Of a DNA stretch of 64,000 nt, positions 24,292-32,555 are shown piece by piece. Source of the DNA: Bacillus massilinigeriensis (GTDB lineage: Bacteria; Bacillota; Bacilli; Bacillales; Cytobacillaceae); contig NZ_LT630337.1 in assembly GCF_900117315.1 (NCBI RefSeq), positions 3,349,404 through 3,413,403 of the forward strand. The letters are read 5' to 3'. Position numbers and translations under genes: made by a program. Numbering within the stretch: the first letter of the stretch is position 1; each line of letters begins with the position of its first letter. The notes below the pieces were generated by a model, which worked only from the letters and a program-made list of their open reading frames with translations, made no database searches and was not told the origin of the DNA.

Positions 24292-24597
24292 TTAATTAAT
24301 GGATAATAAATTACTTCCATTAATTCTGAGATAAACGGCGATGACCATTAAAACTAAATCCAACTCATAACCTGCCATTTGCCCATTTCCTAATAAACCA
24401 AGTGATCGTTTTACTTTTAGTGTTGCCCCAATCATGAGGATGGCAAACAAAATTGATACAAAACGAGTAGCCAGGCCAATGATTAATGCTATTCCACCTT
24501 GAAACTTTGTCATCCCGTGAATTAAAAATAGCACCCCAAGAGTTACTCTTAGAATTAATGCTCCAATTTCGTTTTTTAATTTCATTATTGATTTCAA
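24292..24597 (-). CDS. DoxX-family membrane protein with an internal deletion
   Basis: 101 aa; family members are usually about 125-140. ALILRVTLGVLFLIHGMTKFQGG is the normal first helix and motif, but it runs directly into GGIALIIGLATRFVSILFAILM, which normally begins about 35 residues later after a second helix. The missing segment lies between two GGI-coding stretches, as if an in-frame deletion had occurred between short repeats. No ribosome binding site precedes either candidate start (TTG 24597 or the ATG twelve bases inside). It probably encodes a non-functional or altered protein. Confidence 0.7.
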   Translation of the reverse strand: MKSIMKLKNEIGALILRVTLGVLFLIHGMTKFQGGIALIIGLATRFVSILFAILMIGATLKVKRSLGLLGNGQMAGYELDLVLMVIAVYLRINGSNLLSIN

Positions 24598-24617
24598 TTC
24601 TAAATTTTTTATGTTTA

Positions 24618-24654
24618 TTTATCTCGAGTCCAATTATTATTAATTCGAGATAAA
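24618..24654. promoter_or_regulatory. Split MhqR/MarR-like operator upstream of doxX
   Basis: TTTATCTCGA (24618-24627) and TCGAGATAAA (24645-24654) are perfect inverted 10-mers separated by 17 nt. The half-sites match the ATCTCGAA-TTCGAGAT type of operator known for MhqR in B. subtilis, which has no such gap. A related intact site is at 55188-55205 before yceI. Confidence 0.55.
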
Positions 24655-24729
24655 TAGTTAAAATAAATGTTTACTCATCATTTTGTCACCTATTGCTTTG
24701 ACATATAAATCTAGAGTTCAATACATATT

Positions 24730-24953
24730 TATGATAGGTTTAAGGCTGGATCAAATCCGCCCAAAATCATAAATCGTGCTATATTGATTGAATCGAATTA
24801 CCTTTGTATCCCTGATTCCCAATGAGCTGAAAACAAAATAACTGCTTTTAGACGAGGTAGCTTTTGACCTAATTGATTTAGGGATTTTGTGTATTCGTTA
24901 TTTTCAATTGCAAGTAATGGTGGACCATGGGCAGTGAATAATGATGGTAGCAT
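24730..24953 (-). pseudogene. N-terminal relic of a DODA/LigB-type ring-opening dioxygenase
   Basis: From ATG 24953 the frame reads MLPSLFTAHGPPLLAIENN then EYTKSLNQLGQKLPRLKAVILFSAHWESGIQR and a stop at 24798. This is the first quarter of the extradiol dioxygenase family, with the metal-binding His in the AHGPPLL and SAHWES positions. Beyond the stop, INIARFMILGGFDPAL continues the homology weakly. The remaining C-terminal three quarters are gone; doxX and its operator follow. DODA, DoxX and FMN reductase genes often neighbour each other in bacilli, so this looks like a decayed aromatic/quinone-detoxification operon. Confidence 0.7.
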
Positions 24954-25058
24954 CTCAATTATTAAGGTTTAGCCTTGCAACCGATTATGAAGGAAATTGA
25001 AAAATGGTCTCAAAACTGGGTAAAGTTATAGTCCATGATTTATTAGGATATATAATGA

Positions 25059-25092
25059 GGGTATAAAAGGTGTACCAAACCTTTTATACCCT
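25059..25092. repeat. Stem-loop between the DODA relic and the phosphatase gene
   Basis: GGGTATAAAAGGT and ACCTTTTATACCC-type arms form a stem of about 13 bp with a short loop. Neither side carries a clear T-run. Possibly an old terminator of the phosphatase gene ending at 25217. Confidence 0.45.
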
Positions 25093-25216
25093 CTCTTTAA
25101 TAATCGGGGATTATGCTACAGAGTTCCTTTTTCATTGTTGGAAATTATTACCCATAACAACTTTCAAATTTCTAAAGAATTGTACCCGATATTGAACAAG
25201 ATACATTCCAATAATC

Positions 25217-25777
25217 CTACTTTTTTATTAGTTCCTCACGCCATATATGTTCCATATTTACTTCATTGTTTATAAAATTTAATACAAACACATCCGGATT
25301 ACTAAGATTTTTCCAACAGTCAAAATTAAAGCTGTTATCATAATTCATTAGAAGAAGAGACATTAAATTTCCGTGTGTAACAATAATTGTGTTTTCAAAT
25401 TCACTTTTGAAAGCTTCTTCTACAACGCTTACTATTCGATACATAGCTTCTTTACTCGACTCCCCACCTTCAAATTTCAATTCAAAATCATGGAAAGTTG
25501 CTCTAAGTTTTTCAGGCCAGTCTGGTAAATCAAGTGTACTTAATACGCGTTCCGATAAACGTTCATCAATATCTATTTTTATGTTTGTTTCCTTACTTAA
25601 TGGTTCTATTGACTGAATTGCACGTAAAAAGGGACTTGATATGATTCGGTCAAATTTAATATTTGATAAAAAGGCAGATAGATTTTTCGCCTGTGCAAAT
25701 CCCTTTTCTGTCAGGGGTGACTCTGGAGGTTGCCCCTGTGCTTCACAATGTCTCACAATATATATCTTTTTCTTCAT
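25217..25777 (-). CDS. Histidine phosphatase family protein (phosphoglycerate mutase-like)
   Basis: 186 aa, GGAGG ribosome binding site. The catalytic RHCEAQG (about 9-15) is the family's RHG motif with Cys in place of Gly. SPFLRAIQSIEPL supplies the second phosphate-binding Arg, GGESSKEAMYRI the acidic residue, and VTHGNLMSLLL the second catalytic His. It should dephosphorylate a small metabolite or protein in the cytoplasm, but the true substrate is not predictable. It stands alone. Length and motifs are complete, so it is likely active. Confidence 0.88.
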   Translation of the reverse strand: MKKKIYIVRHCEAQGQPPESPLTEKGFAQAKNLSAFLSNIKFDRIISSPFLRAIQSIEPLSKETNIKIDIDERLSERVLSTLDLPDWPEKLRATFHDFELKFEGGESSKEAMYRIVSVVEEAFKSEFENTIIVTHGNLMSLLLMNYDNSFNFDCWKNLSNPDVFVLNFINNEVNMEHIWREELIKK

Positions 25778-26087
25778 ACAAAGATTCCTCCAATATGCAT
25801 ACCAAATTAATTCATTAATTATTGTTAAGCAGTGATGAAGAATGATTTCTAATCATAGCCTCCGCTTATCCAAATTATTTCTTCAAAGCTTGTATTTTTT
25901 CCTTCCTTAACTATTTTAGTTTAGAAGTCTTATTCCTCATTCTGGCCCGATTATTGAAAAGAAAAAATCCTGCACATCAACACAGGATTTTTAATTATTA
26001 TGATATTGATCAATCTTTTTAAAAGTGGTATATCTATCTAACAATCTATCATTTATTACGAATTTGTAAGATAATGCCCTTCATCAA
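25778..26087. other. Gene-free interval with terminator
   Basis: Contains the upstream region of the phosphatase gene and the terminator at 25964-25993 that ends the YczE-like gene. No other feature was seen. Confidence 0.5.
25964..25993 (-). terminator. Terminator after the YczE-like gene
   Basis: AAAAATCCTG and CAGGATTTTT arms with a 10-nt loop, symmetrical A/T flanks. Confidence 0.8.
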
Positions 26088-26750
26088 TTACATTGCCTTA
26101 ACGGTATCTGCTACACTTTCATGCTTAATATTTTTTACATCAAAGCTTAGTATTTTAAAAGTGAATTGCAAAATAAATCCAATACCAAATACAGATATTA
26201 CTGTTCCAACGCCAACCTTTGCACCTAACAACCATCCAATAATAAGAACGGTACCTTCTATTAAACCTCGTATTGCCCCTATGGGTACTTTTGGCATACG
26301 CTTTCCAAGTGCAACCATGAGTGCATCACGGGGTCCACAACCGAGGGATGCACCAATATAAAAATAGCTTCCTACGCAAATAACAATTTGACCTAACAGA
26401 AGCATAAGTACACCCATCCAAAAATTGGACATCAAGGGAATAATATTGACATATTGAATTAAATCCACAAACTTTCCTATCAGTATAGCGTTAAGAATTG
26501 TACCAAATCCAATTTTTTCTTTAAAGGCAAAATCAATGGCAATGATAACAAAGCCAGAAATGACAACGATATCGCCATAAGAGAGATGGGTCAGATAAGA
26601 AAATCCCATACTGAATGCTTCCCAAGGTGCTAAGCCTATGTTGGCTTGTATGCTTAAAAAAGAGCCAAGTGCAAATAAAAAAAGTCCAAATATCAACCTA
26701 ATTGTTCTTTTCACGTAGTTATTTATTGTAGAATCCCCCTTTCCATTCAT
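26088..26750 (-). CDS. YczE/YyaS/YitT-family membrane protein
   Basis: 220 aa, five or six membrane helices. IQANIGLAPWEAFSMGFSYLTHLSYGDIVVISGFVII and the internal repeat IGASLGCGPRDALMVALGKRM are the family hallmarks. B. subtilis YczE has been linked to surfactin production; the biochemical function is not known. The start is unusual: the annotated ATG at 26750 lacks a ribosome binding site and lies just past a -10-like TACAAT, while AAAGGGGGA occurs inside codons 4-6 with no standard start at the right distance. Leaderless translation or a different start is possible. Confidence 0.85.
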   Translation of the reverse strand: MNGKGDSTINNYVKRTIRLIFGLFLFALGSFLSIQANIGLAPWEAFSMGFSYLTHLSYGDIVVISGFVIIAIDFAFKEKIGFGTILNAILIGKFVDLIQYVNIIPLMSNFWMGVLMLLLGQIVICVGSYFYIGASLGCGPRDALMVALGKRMPKVPIGAIRGLIEGTVLIIGWLLGAKVGVGTVISVFGIGFILQFTFKILSFDVKNIKHESVADTVKAM

Positions 26751-27001
26751 GATATTGTAGCATAACCACTCTTGAAACCATATGAATAATTAGACTTTTT
26801 AAAATTATCAGCTTTTAAAATATATGGCAACTATTTCACCTCATCCTATCTAATTGGTTATGGGTGAAGGTGAACAATTTTTTGGTTGAAAACAACACAG
26901 GTTTTACAGAGGTGGTGGTCTTATTTTCCCTTTGTTTTTTTGGTGAAAATATGGAGGTATCCTAGCCATATCATAGGATTAAGAAGGAAATTTCATAACG
27001 G

Positions 27002-27319
27002 TTAAATATTATTATTTAATGAAGACTTTGAATAATAATGAATGGCTTTTCCTCGTTGTTTGGCATATTCAATTTCATTTCTTGTACTATTACCAATATA
27101 GCCGTTTACATCAATAACAAAGATCTCATCTGCCATATTAATCTTTTCATAATGAATCTTTTCAAACAATTTTGCCTGCTCTTGAGTTATTTCAATACCC
27201 TCGCTTTGTTCAAAGAAACCTAGACTGATCACAATGTTCCCTTGTAATGTAAGATAAGCATTCGCCTCTTCGAATTGTTTTTTAAATTTTGTTGACCCGC
27301 ATAAAGTAATGACTTTCAT
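27002..27319 (-). CDS. Nucleoside 2-deoxyribosyltransferase-like / DUF4406-type protein
   Basis: 105 aa beginning MKVITLCGSTKFKKQFEEA (ATG 27319, GGAAAGG 9 nt upstream). A nucleotide-binding Rossmann-like half: CGSTKF is the phosphate loop, EKINMADEIFVIDVNGYIGNSTRNEIEYAKQRGK is the second conserved block of this superfamily, with Asp and Glu at the sugar-binding positions. Proteins of this type occur as stand-alone nucleotide-processing enzymes and in phages. Activity is not established. No operon partner. Confidence 0.75.
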   Translation of the reverse strand: MKVITLCGSTKFKKQFEEANAYLTLQGNIVISLGFFEQSEGIEITQEQAKLFEKIHYEKINMADEIFVIDVNGYIGNSTRNEIEYAKQRGKAIHYYSKSSLNNNI

Positions 27320-27470
27320 AGAAAATGACCTTTCCACAGTTATATTTTGTTCATACTCTTGAATGTCTTTAAGTATAATTAGATATTCCAGCTAGAAATC
27401 ATATTGGTATATTAGTGAATGCCTTTCGTTTTTTCTACATCAATACAATTTTTCCCTTTTTGAAAAGGCA

Positions 27471-27604
27471 AATTCCTGCTTTTCCCGCAATTTTAGTCTT
27501 TCATAAGGAGAATGAAAGACATTTTTCCTCCTCCTTCAATTTTTGTCCTTCATAACGGTAATGAAAGACCATTTCCTTGCTCTTCCTACAATTTTGTCTT
27601 TCAT
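27471..27604. repeat. Tandem hairpin repeats, two and a half units of about 50 bp
   Basis: Each unit carries CAATTTTTGTC-like sequence and a 9-bp inverted repeat: GTCTTTCAT/ATGAAAGAC at 27497-27521, GTCCTTCAT/ATGAAAGAC at 27545-27569 (one mismatch), and a half copy GTCTTTCAT at 27596-27604. Periods are 48 and 51 bp. The loops differ (AAGGAGA, AACGGTA), so stems are conserved and loops vary. It occupies most of the 27320-27667 gene-free interval. Confidence 0.8.
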
Positions 27605-27667
27605 AGCAATAATTATATAAAAAAATCAATAATTATCCTACTGGCAGCAAGGTAATACAACCATAGG

Positions 27668-27865
27668 CTACTTACTCAAAGGGAATAGATTCCTTGATAA
27701 TTGATCATACTTCATATTCTCAAGGTCTGTTGAATGTTTACAATAAATGATTACTTGTCCTCTTTCTCCACAATGTGGACAAATAATATTTTCGATAGAC
27801 TTTAAGGATTGAAGATAAAATTTCTCTTTACAATCATCACAGAAGTACTCAAATAAAATCACCAT
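27668..27865 (-). CDS. Small zinc-ribbon protein
   Basis: 65 aa from ATG 27865, close behind AGAAGGTGA. The longer frame starting at 27955 adds a hydrophobic stretch without a ribosome binding site and is rejected. FEYFCDDCKEKF and IICPHCGERG give two CxxC pairs spaced about 22 residues apart, a zinc ribbon. The rest is polar. It could be a FmdB-like or other small regulatory zinc-binding protein; I do not recognise a specific family. Monocistronic. Confidence 0.6.
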   Translation of the reverse strand: MVILFEYFCDDCKEKFYLQSLKSIENIICPHCGERGQVIIYCKHSTDLENMKYDQLSRNLFPLSK

Positions 27866-28212
27866 TTTCACCTTCTCAATAATCTTGATTAGTACAAGTA
27901 TGTGTATCATGCACCCTAAGACTAAAATGTTAATTATTTCGGTAACTGGATCCATGTTTGGTTATCCAATAATTCAATAAAATAATAGCTTTAAAAAGTC
28001 ATATCTAATAGTGAATTGAGTAATTTCCTTTTATTACTTAGTTGGAATAAAAAAGCCGGCCTCCTAATGGATCAATTATTTAAACCCTTAATTTTCTTCC
28101 AACCAAAGCAGATATTTGTCGATTTTTTGGTCATTAAATTTTCCATTCCACTGTAACTTCCAATGATTGTAAATCGTTTATTTATATGTGAAAACAAAAA
28201 GGAGGAGAAAAA

Positions 28213-28755
28213 ATGAAAAAATGGTTTGCAAGTATTTTAGCTTGTCTTGCATTGTTCACTTTCAGTATCGGGGCTTCTGCAGCAACAACTTCAGGGGATT
28301 TAACAAGTGCTAAGGCGAAAAAGATTGCTTTAACTGCACGTGATCAATACTGGAGTGTTATGAGTGGTCACAATCCAAAGGTGAAAAAAACCACTTGTCC
28401 AAAAGGTTCTTTCAACTATAAAGGTACTGATTACCGCTATTTGTGCAGTGAATTTAATACAAAAACAAAGGTTGTGAAGTACTTAAATGAAGTATTCACA
28501 TTGAATGCCATCGATAAAGGATTTAAGAAATATCGCTTTGTTGTCTACAAAGGGAAAATGGCCCAACCGAATGCAGATAGTGGAAGTTTATTGGAATGGA
28601 ACAAAGCAAAAGTAAAACTTATTTATCAAAGAAAAGACGTAAAATTATATCAATTCACAGTACCATATGGTAACAAAGAAACCTCTAAGCAAAACGTTAC
28701 TTTTGTGAAGGTAAAGGGAAAATGGCAAATTAATGCGTTCGATGCAGTAAAATAA
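28213..28755 (+). CDS. Secreted IseA-like DL-endopeptidase inhibitor
   Basis: 180 aa with a clear signal peptide (MKKWFASILACLALFTFSIGASA) cleaved near Ala23. The mature domain resembles IseA/YoeB of B. subtilis in length and in KSFNY-KGTDYRYLCSEF-like and VYKGKMAQPNADSGSLLEWNKAKVKL regions, ending in YQFTVP-type strands. IseA binds cell-wall DL-endopeptidases and blocks their activity, slowing autolysis. Two cysteines (in TTCPKG and YLCSE) could form a disulfide. Strong ribosome binding site and terminator; monocistronic. Assignment rests on remembered similarity, so moderate confidence. Confidence 0.65.
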   Translation: MKKWFASILACLALFTFSIGASAATTSGDLTSAKAKKIALTARDQYWSVMSGHNPKVKKTTCPKGSFNYKGTDYRYLCSEFNTKTKVVKYLNEVFTLNAIDKGFKKYRFVVYKGKMAQPNADSGSLLEWNKAKVKLIYQRKDVKLYQFTVPYGNKETSKQNVTFVKVKGKWQINAFDAVK

Positions 28756-28761
28756 CATGAA

Positions 28762-28798
28762 AAAGGCAGAACAGTATAGGATATACTTTCTGCCTTTA
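28762..28798 (+). terminator. Terminator of the IseA-like gene
   Basis: AAAGGCAGAA and TTCTGCCTTT arms, loop of about 16 nt, T-rich downstream. Confidence 0.8.
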
Positions 28799-28888
28799 TA
28801 TTTCTTCTTTAGATATGAAAAAATTCCTTCCCCGTGTACAGATATGACCTGTCACAAGAAAGGAATCTAATGAAATGCGAAGCAAGTT

Positions 28889-29038
28889 CTATTTCTCACG
28901 ATTTGGTAATTTAAACTCTTTAGCATTAGTTTCGCCCAATCCAAATAATCTTCTAACTTCCTCATCAGATAATACTACCCCTTTTTCCAACCACTTTTCT
29001 TTAACCTTTTTAAATTCAATTTCTTCTAATTTTAGCAA
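28889..29038 (-). CDS. Possible small charged protein, 49 aa
   Basis: From TTG 29038 (GAAAGGG about 9 nt upstream) the frame reads LKLEEIEFKKVKEKWLEKG, then VVLSDEEVRRLFGLGETNAKEF and LPNREK. It has a strongly helical, heptad-like charged pattern with no low-complexity bias, unlike the opposite strand. It is too short for a confident call and has no recognised family. It could be a small regulator, or the tail of a decayed gene, since codons just upstream are interrupted by a stop. Confidence 0.4.
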   Translation of the reverse strand: MLKLEEIEFKKVKEKWLEKGVVLSDEEVRRLFGLGETNAKEFKLPNREK

Positions 29039-29359
29039 TCCAAAAATCCCTTTCTTTTACAAAATCTACAATTATCTCTATTAAAGATTATAAATTATCT
29101 AATAACTTATACAAAGGAATAAATTAAATGCTGTAATAAAATAGTAAATTAGTACTATACTACCTTTTTGAGTCATGAAAATTTCCTTTTTATATTAATA
29201 AAATCAAGATATTTTACTTGTCTGCGAAATATATAAATATGTTAAAAATGTAAAAACATGTAGAATTTAATCGAAATTTGTAGAAAAATACTGTTGGACC
29301 ATGATGGATTTTGGTGGAATAATTAACCATATATAATTAGTTACATAAGGAGCTTTGAA
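29039..29359. other. Gene-free interval
   Basis: Very A+T-rich, without convincing ORF or structure. It should contain the promoter of the gene at 29360. Confidence 0.4.
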
Positions 29360-29623
29360 ATGAGGAATATCTGTTTATTGAAAGTTGATGAATCAAGATG
29401 CTACCAAAACGTGGATCATGCATTAATAGAAATGGGATTTCGAAAAAGAGGAAGAATTGTTTTGTCATCCGCATATCCAAAAAGAAAACCTACCCTATAC
29501 GAAAAAAACGGGGAACTTTTTTATTATATAGGTATGGTTCATTTTAATGAATCCATTAAAAGCATCAAACTGAGAAAGGTAAAATCCATTTCAAACAAAA
29601 TTTTATTTGAAAACTTTATCTAA
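29360..29623 (+). CDS. Hypothetical 87-aa protein
   Basis: ATG with AAGGAG 8 nt upstream. MRNICLLKVDESRCYQNVD begins a small basic alpha/beta-looking protein with FRKRGRIVLSSAYPKRKPTLYEKNGELFYYIGMVHF in the middle. No membrane segment, signal peptide or known motif was seen. It is followed at once by a strong terminator, supporting a real monocistronic gene. Function not inferred. Confidence 0.6.
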   Translation: MRNICLLKVDESRCYQNVDHALIEMGFRKRGRIVLSSAYPKRKPTLYEKNGELFYYIGMVHFNESIKSIKLRKVKSISNKILFENFI

Positions 29624-29630
29624 AGGTAAG

Positions 29631-29693
29631 ATCCCCCTTATAACTAGGTAGATCAAGTAAACATACTAGTCTAGCCTTATAAAGGGGGTTTTT
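29631..29693 (+). terminator. Terminator of the 87-aa gene
   Basis: CCCCCTTATAA and TTATAAAGGGGG arms enclose a loop of about 35 nt and are followed by TTTTTGC. A/T runs on both sides would also serve the convergent gene. Confidence 0.75.
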
Positions 29694-29731
29694 GCTTAAT
29701 TTATTGTTTAATTTATATTGCATGAGATAGT

Positions 29732-30493
29732 TTATTTCCGCTTTTTCCCTACTGCACCTAAAAAGATAACAAATTCCTCTTCCCCATCCAATTGAAGAAT
29801 GTCATCAATTAGCTGTTGATCATATATACCGATAGCACATGCCCCGGCTTCGATGGATTCACTAGCTAAATAAAGATTCTGGCTCACATGTCCAATATCA
29901 ATTAGAATTTTTTTATGAGCGGAAATGTCGTACTTCCACTCCGAACGATAAGGAATGGTGCTCCAGGCAAACATCACTGCTGCCCTTTTAGCAAAGTTCG
30001 GTACAAAAGGCTGCTCCAGAGTAATTTCATCAATTTTTTGATCAATTTTTTCTAAATCAAACATATATAAAAGCTGATGTTCTACGGGTAGATATCTGTA
30101 CACGCCCTCCTGTAATCCATCAACGCGCATAATAAATAGGTAGGTTTCAAACGTATGGGTTGCACCGCTACATGGAACCGTTCGCAAGGAGAGTCCGGAC
30201 TTTGTTGTACCAGAAATTCCTTGAGTAGCCCATAAAAGATAGGATAGCTCCTCGAGGCTCAATGACTCAGGAGCATAAAACCTTGTACTCCTTCTTTCTT
30301 TTATACAATTATAGATATTGGAATTTGTTACAACCATATCGTTTACCTTTGGTAGATTAATAATCTTTGAATTAGGGTCAAAGGACTTAACTGTTGGCGG
30401 TTTTGGCAATCCTTTTATCTTATCCGTCTTGATCTTCTTAAATTCAGAGAAATTGGATTTCAGGAAATTTCTTTGCTGTTCAAATCTAGGCAT
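29732..30493 (-). CDS. SagB/ThcOx-type nitroreductase-family oxidoreductase
   Basis: 253 aa from ATG 30493 (GGAGGA 6 nt upstream); the longer frame to 30529 has no start signal. The nitroreductase fold shows CIKERRSTRFYAPESLSLEELSYLLWATQG (FMN-binding Arg/Ser), RTVPCSGATHTFETYLFI (the SagB-like P-S-G-A motif) and LYLASESIEAGACAIGIYDQQLI. Such enzymes oxidise azolines in peptide natural products when beside a cyclodehydratase, but no YcaO or precursor gene is here, so it is a stand-alone member with unknown substrate. Confidence 0.85.
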   Translation of the reverse strand: MPRFEQQRNFLKSNFSEFKKIKTDKIKGLPKPPTVKSFDPNSKIINLPKVNDMVVTNSNIYNCIKERRSTRFYAPESLSLEELSYLLWATQGISGTTKSGLSLRTVPCSGATHTFETYLFIMRVDGLQEGVYRYLPVEHQLLYMFDLEKIDQKIDEITLEQPFVPNFAKRAAVMFAWSTIPYRSEWKYDISAHKKILIDIGHVSQNLYLASESIEAGACAIGIYDQQLIDDILQLDGEEEFVIFLGAVGKKRK

Positions 30494-30660
30494 GATTGTT
30501 CCTCCACAAGTGTCATTCCTATTTATCATAGCTTATTTAGGAAAAACTTCTGTGAGCTACATCATAGATAGAAACATGGGTTGACCTAATCAACAAAATT
30601 TTTCTTGATCCATTACTTTCTCTTTTTTCATCCAATAGAAGACATTCCTATTACCTTAAT

Positions 30661-31380
30661 CTACCTAACCCTATTCGGATCCACATTCACATACTTATAC
30701 TTCCCCCTCTCTGAATCCTTATAATCCCACCACTCCGTTTTAGTCGTATCAAAACCGTACTTTTTCATAGCATCAGTAAGTATTTTGACATTGCGTCTTT
30801 GTTCACTTGTCCACTTTGATTCACTTTTTCTCCAAGCTCTTAGGCTGAAGTCGTCGAATTTGGTTGGCATCTTTAGCTCCTTCCCTTTTTTATCGACGAG
30901 GGTGACATCTACTCCTACACCAAGTACATGACCTGAAGTGTAATTCGGGCGAGCGACATAATTCGCATTGGGGAGGAAATTCCAAAAGGCCCTTTGGACC
31001 TTGTACGGTCGGTAGGCATCCCATACTTTCATTCGATAGCCATACTTCTTTTTCAAATAAGTGTTGGCCTTCACTAATTTTTCTGCTGTTCCTCTTCTTA
31101 GAACAGCATGCTTAAAATTGTATTGGACTTTGTGTGTGAAATTATTTTTCGTAGCGTATTTTAGATCTTGGACAATGGTTTTATCCAGCTTGTCCAGTCG
31201 AACAAAATCTGTCTTTTTCACGCTTGTTTGTTTCATTTCTTCATATATATATGTATCCGAATCAATCGTTTTGTTATCTGCATTTGCTGCTATTGGTTGG
31301 AAGGCAGTTAAGATAATGGTGAAGGTACAAAGTGTATACCCACCTATTTTTCTATTAAAAAGACGACTCACTCGCTTCAT
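30661..31380 (-). CDS. VanX-like D-alanyl-D-alanine dipeptidase (M15D), exported
   Basis: 239 aa with signal peptide (about 1-34) and AAGGAG ribosome binding site. The M15 fold shows DAYRPYKVQRAFWN (121-134) with the conserved Arg, and SGHVLGVGVDVTLVD (149-163) with zinc ligands His151 and Asp158. The second motif is E216-W-W-D219: the catalytic Glu is kept, but the position that is the third zinc ligand His in VanX-type enzymes (EWWH) is Asp, encoded GAT. It would cleave D-Ala-D-Ala or related cell-wall dipeptides outside the cell. The His-to-Asp change may alter metal binding. Confidence 0.82.
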   Translation of the reverse strand: MKRVSRLFNRKIGGYTLCTFTIILTAFQPIAANADNKTIDSDTYIYEEMKQTSVKKTDFVRLDKLDKTIVQDLKYATKNNFTHKVQYNFKHAVLRRGTAEKLVKANTYLKKKYGYRMKVWDAYRPYKVQRAFWNFLPNANYVARPNYTSGHVLGVGVDVTLVDKKGKELKMPTKFDDFSLRAWRKSESKWTSEQRRNVKILTDAMKKYGFDTTKTEWWDYKDSERGKYKYVNVDPNRVR

Positions 31381-31598
31381 GCTTGTACTCCTTTTCTATG
31401 ATCATTTTCTTCAAATATGAATATTCCTCTTCAAAACCCTGTAAAACTCTTTTATAGAACCATTATACGGGATGTCATAAAGAGATTAAAAATATTTATA
31501 AAATAGTGAAAAGATTCATTGAATTTTATATCAGTAGTCGATATAATATAACTAAAGACGATATATCGCCAAACGTAATAATATTGGAGGTCATGATA

Positions 31599-31928
31599 AT
31601 GTCTGGAAGAACGGAATATGGTGCTTTGACTGAAGCGGTGTATTATATTCTTTTGTCCCTCTATAAGCCAATGCACGGATACGGAATTATGCAGAATATA
31701 AAAGAGCTAAGTAATGGACGGGTCTCACTTGGAGCAGGTACCTTGTATGGGGCGATTAATACCTTACTTGCAAAGGAATGGATCAAACCAGTAGAAAATG
31801 AGGAAAATTCTCGAAAAAAGGAATATCAAATTACTAAGCTAGGAAAAGAGATTGTAGATGCAGAGATTTCAAGGTTAAAGGAACTCATTAAAAATGGCAA
31901 GGCCATTGCTGGGGGGTTACCGGAATGA
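31599..31928 (+). CDS. PadR-family transcriptional regulator
   Basis: 109 aa from ATG 31599, 6 nt behind GGAGGTC; 31 further codons upstream in frame lack a start signal. MSGRTEYGALTEAVYYILLSLYKPMHGYGIMQNI is the canonical winged-helix start, then SLGAGTLYGAINTLLAKEWIKPVENEENSRKKEYQITKLGKEIV, including the recognition helix and wing. A short C-terminal helix follows. It overlaps the DUF2812 gene by 4 nt (ATGA). It is a second PadR system, different from that at 19.6 kb, pairing with a membrane effector rather than an ABC exporter. Confidence 0.92.
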   Translation: MSGRTEYGALTEAVYYILLSLYKPMHGYGIMQNIKELSNGRVSLGAGTLYGAINTLLAKEWIKPVENEENSRKKEYQITKLGKEIVDAEISRLKELIKNGKAIAGGLPE

Positions 31929-32479
31929 TGCATATTGTCAGAAAGGCCTATTTTGATTTTGAGAAGGAAGAAAAGTTTTTAAATGACATGGCAGCAAAAG
32001 GGTTCGCCCTTACCAATTATTCTTGGTGTAAGTATGTATTTGAGGATGCTCCTAGGGGTGAATACATATACAGGCTTGAATTACTTGAACACCCTATTAA
32101 TCATCCAGAAAGTCGAAATTACCTACAATTTATGGAGGAAATGGGCGCTGAGGTTGTAACAAACTATCATCGTTGGGTTTATTTTAGGAAAAAAGCAGTT
32201 GATGGTGAATTCCAGATATATACTGATTATGGATCATTAATCAATCATTATCATCGAATTCGACTGTTATTTCTAATTATTGCTGCATTTAATTTTTTGA
32301 TTGGTATTTACAATTATTATATGGGATATGTAGAAACATCAATGGGAAGTACCCCTATTAACACTTATGTTTCCATCGTATCATTTTCTGTAGCTGCATT
32401 ATTACTCATATTTTTGATTTTGCCATTAACCAAGAAAATAGAAGACTTGAAAAAGGAAAAGGATATTCGTGACAAATGA
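31925..32479 (+). CDS. DUF2812-family membrane protein
   Basis: 184 aa. The N-terminal soluble domain (about 1-100) begins VRKAYFDFEKEEKFLNDMAAKGFALTNY, the DUF2812 signature, and is followed by two membrane helices (about 112-135 and 150-170) and a basic tail. DUF2812 proteins are usually encoded directly after PadR regulators and are probably the regulated output or a sensor partner; no activity is known. Translationally coupled to padR, followed by a terminator. Confidence 0.85.
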   Translation: MMHIVRKAYFDFEKEEKFLNDMAAKGFALTNYSWCKYVFEDAPRGEYIYRLELLEHPINHPESRNYLQFMEEMGAEVVTNYHRWVYFRKKAVDGEFQIYTDYGSLINHYHRIRLLFLIIAAFNFLIGIYNYYMGYVETSMGSTPINTYVSIVSFSVAALLLIFLILPLTKKIEDLKKEKDIRDK

Positions 32480-32555
32480 TGAGGAGACTGGTTCATCGTC
32501 CCTCCGATGGTTGCCTCTTGCCAAATTTATTAATGAAATAACTCTATGAACCTTT

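Noticed and set aside
27471-27604. CRISPR array
   Set aside because: Only two and a half units, repeats are longer than the variable parts, no spacer-like unique sequences of constant length and no cas genes.
29732-30493. Azol(in)e-peptide biosynthesis cluster
   Set aside because: A SagB-like oxidase is present, but no YcaO cyclodehydratase, precursor peptide or exporter adjoins it.
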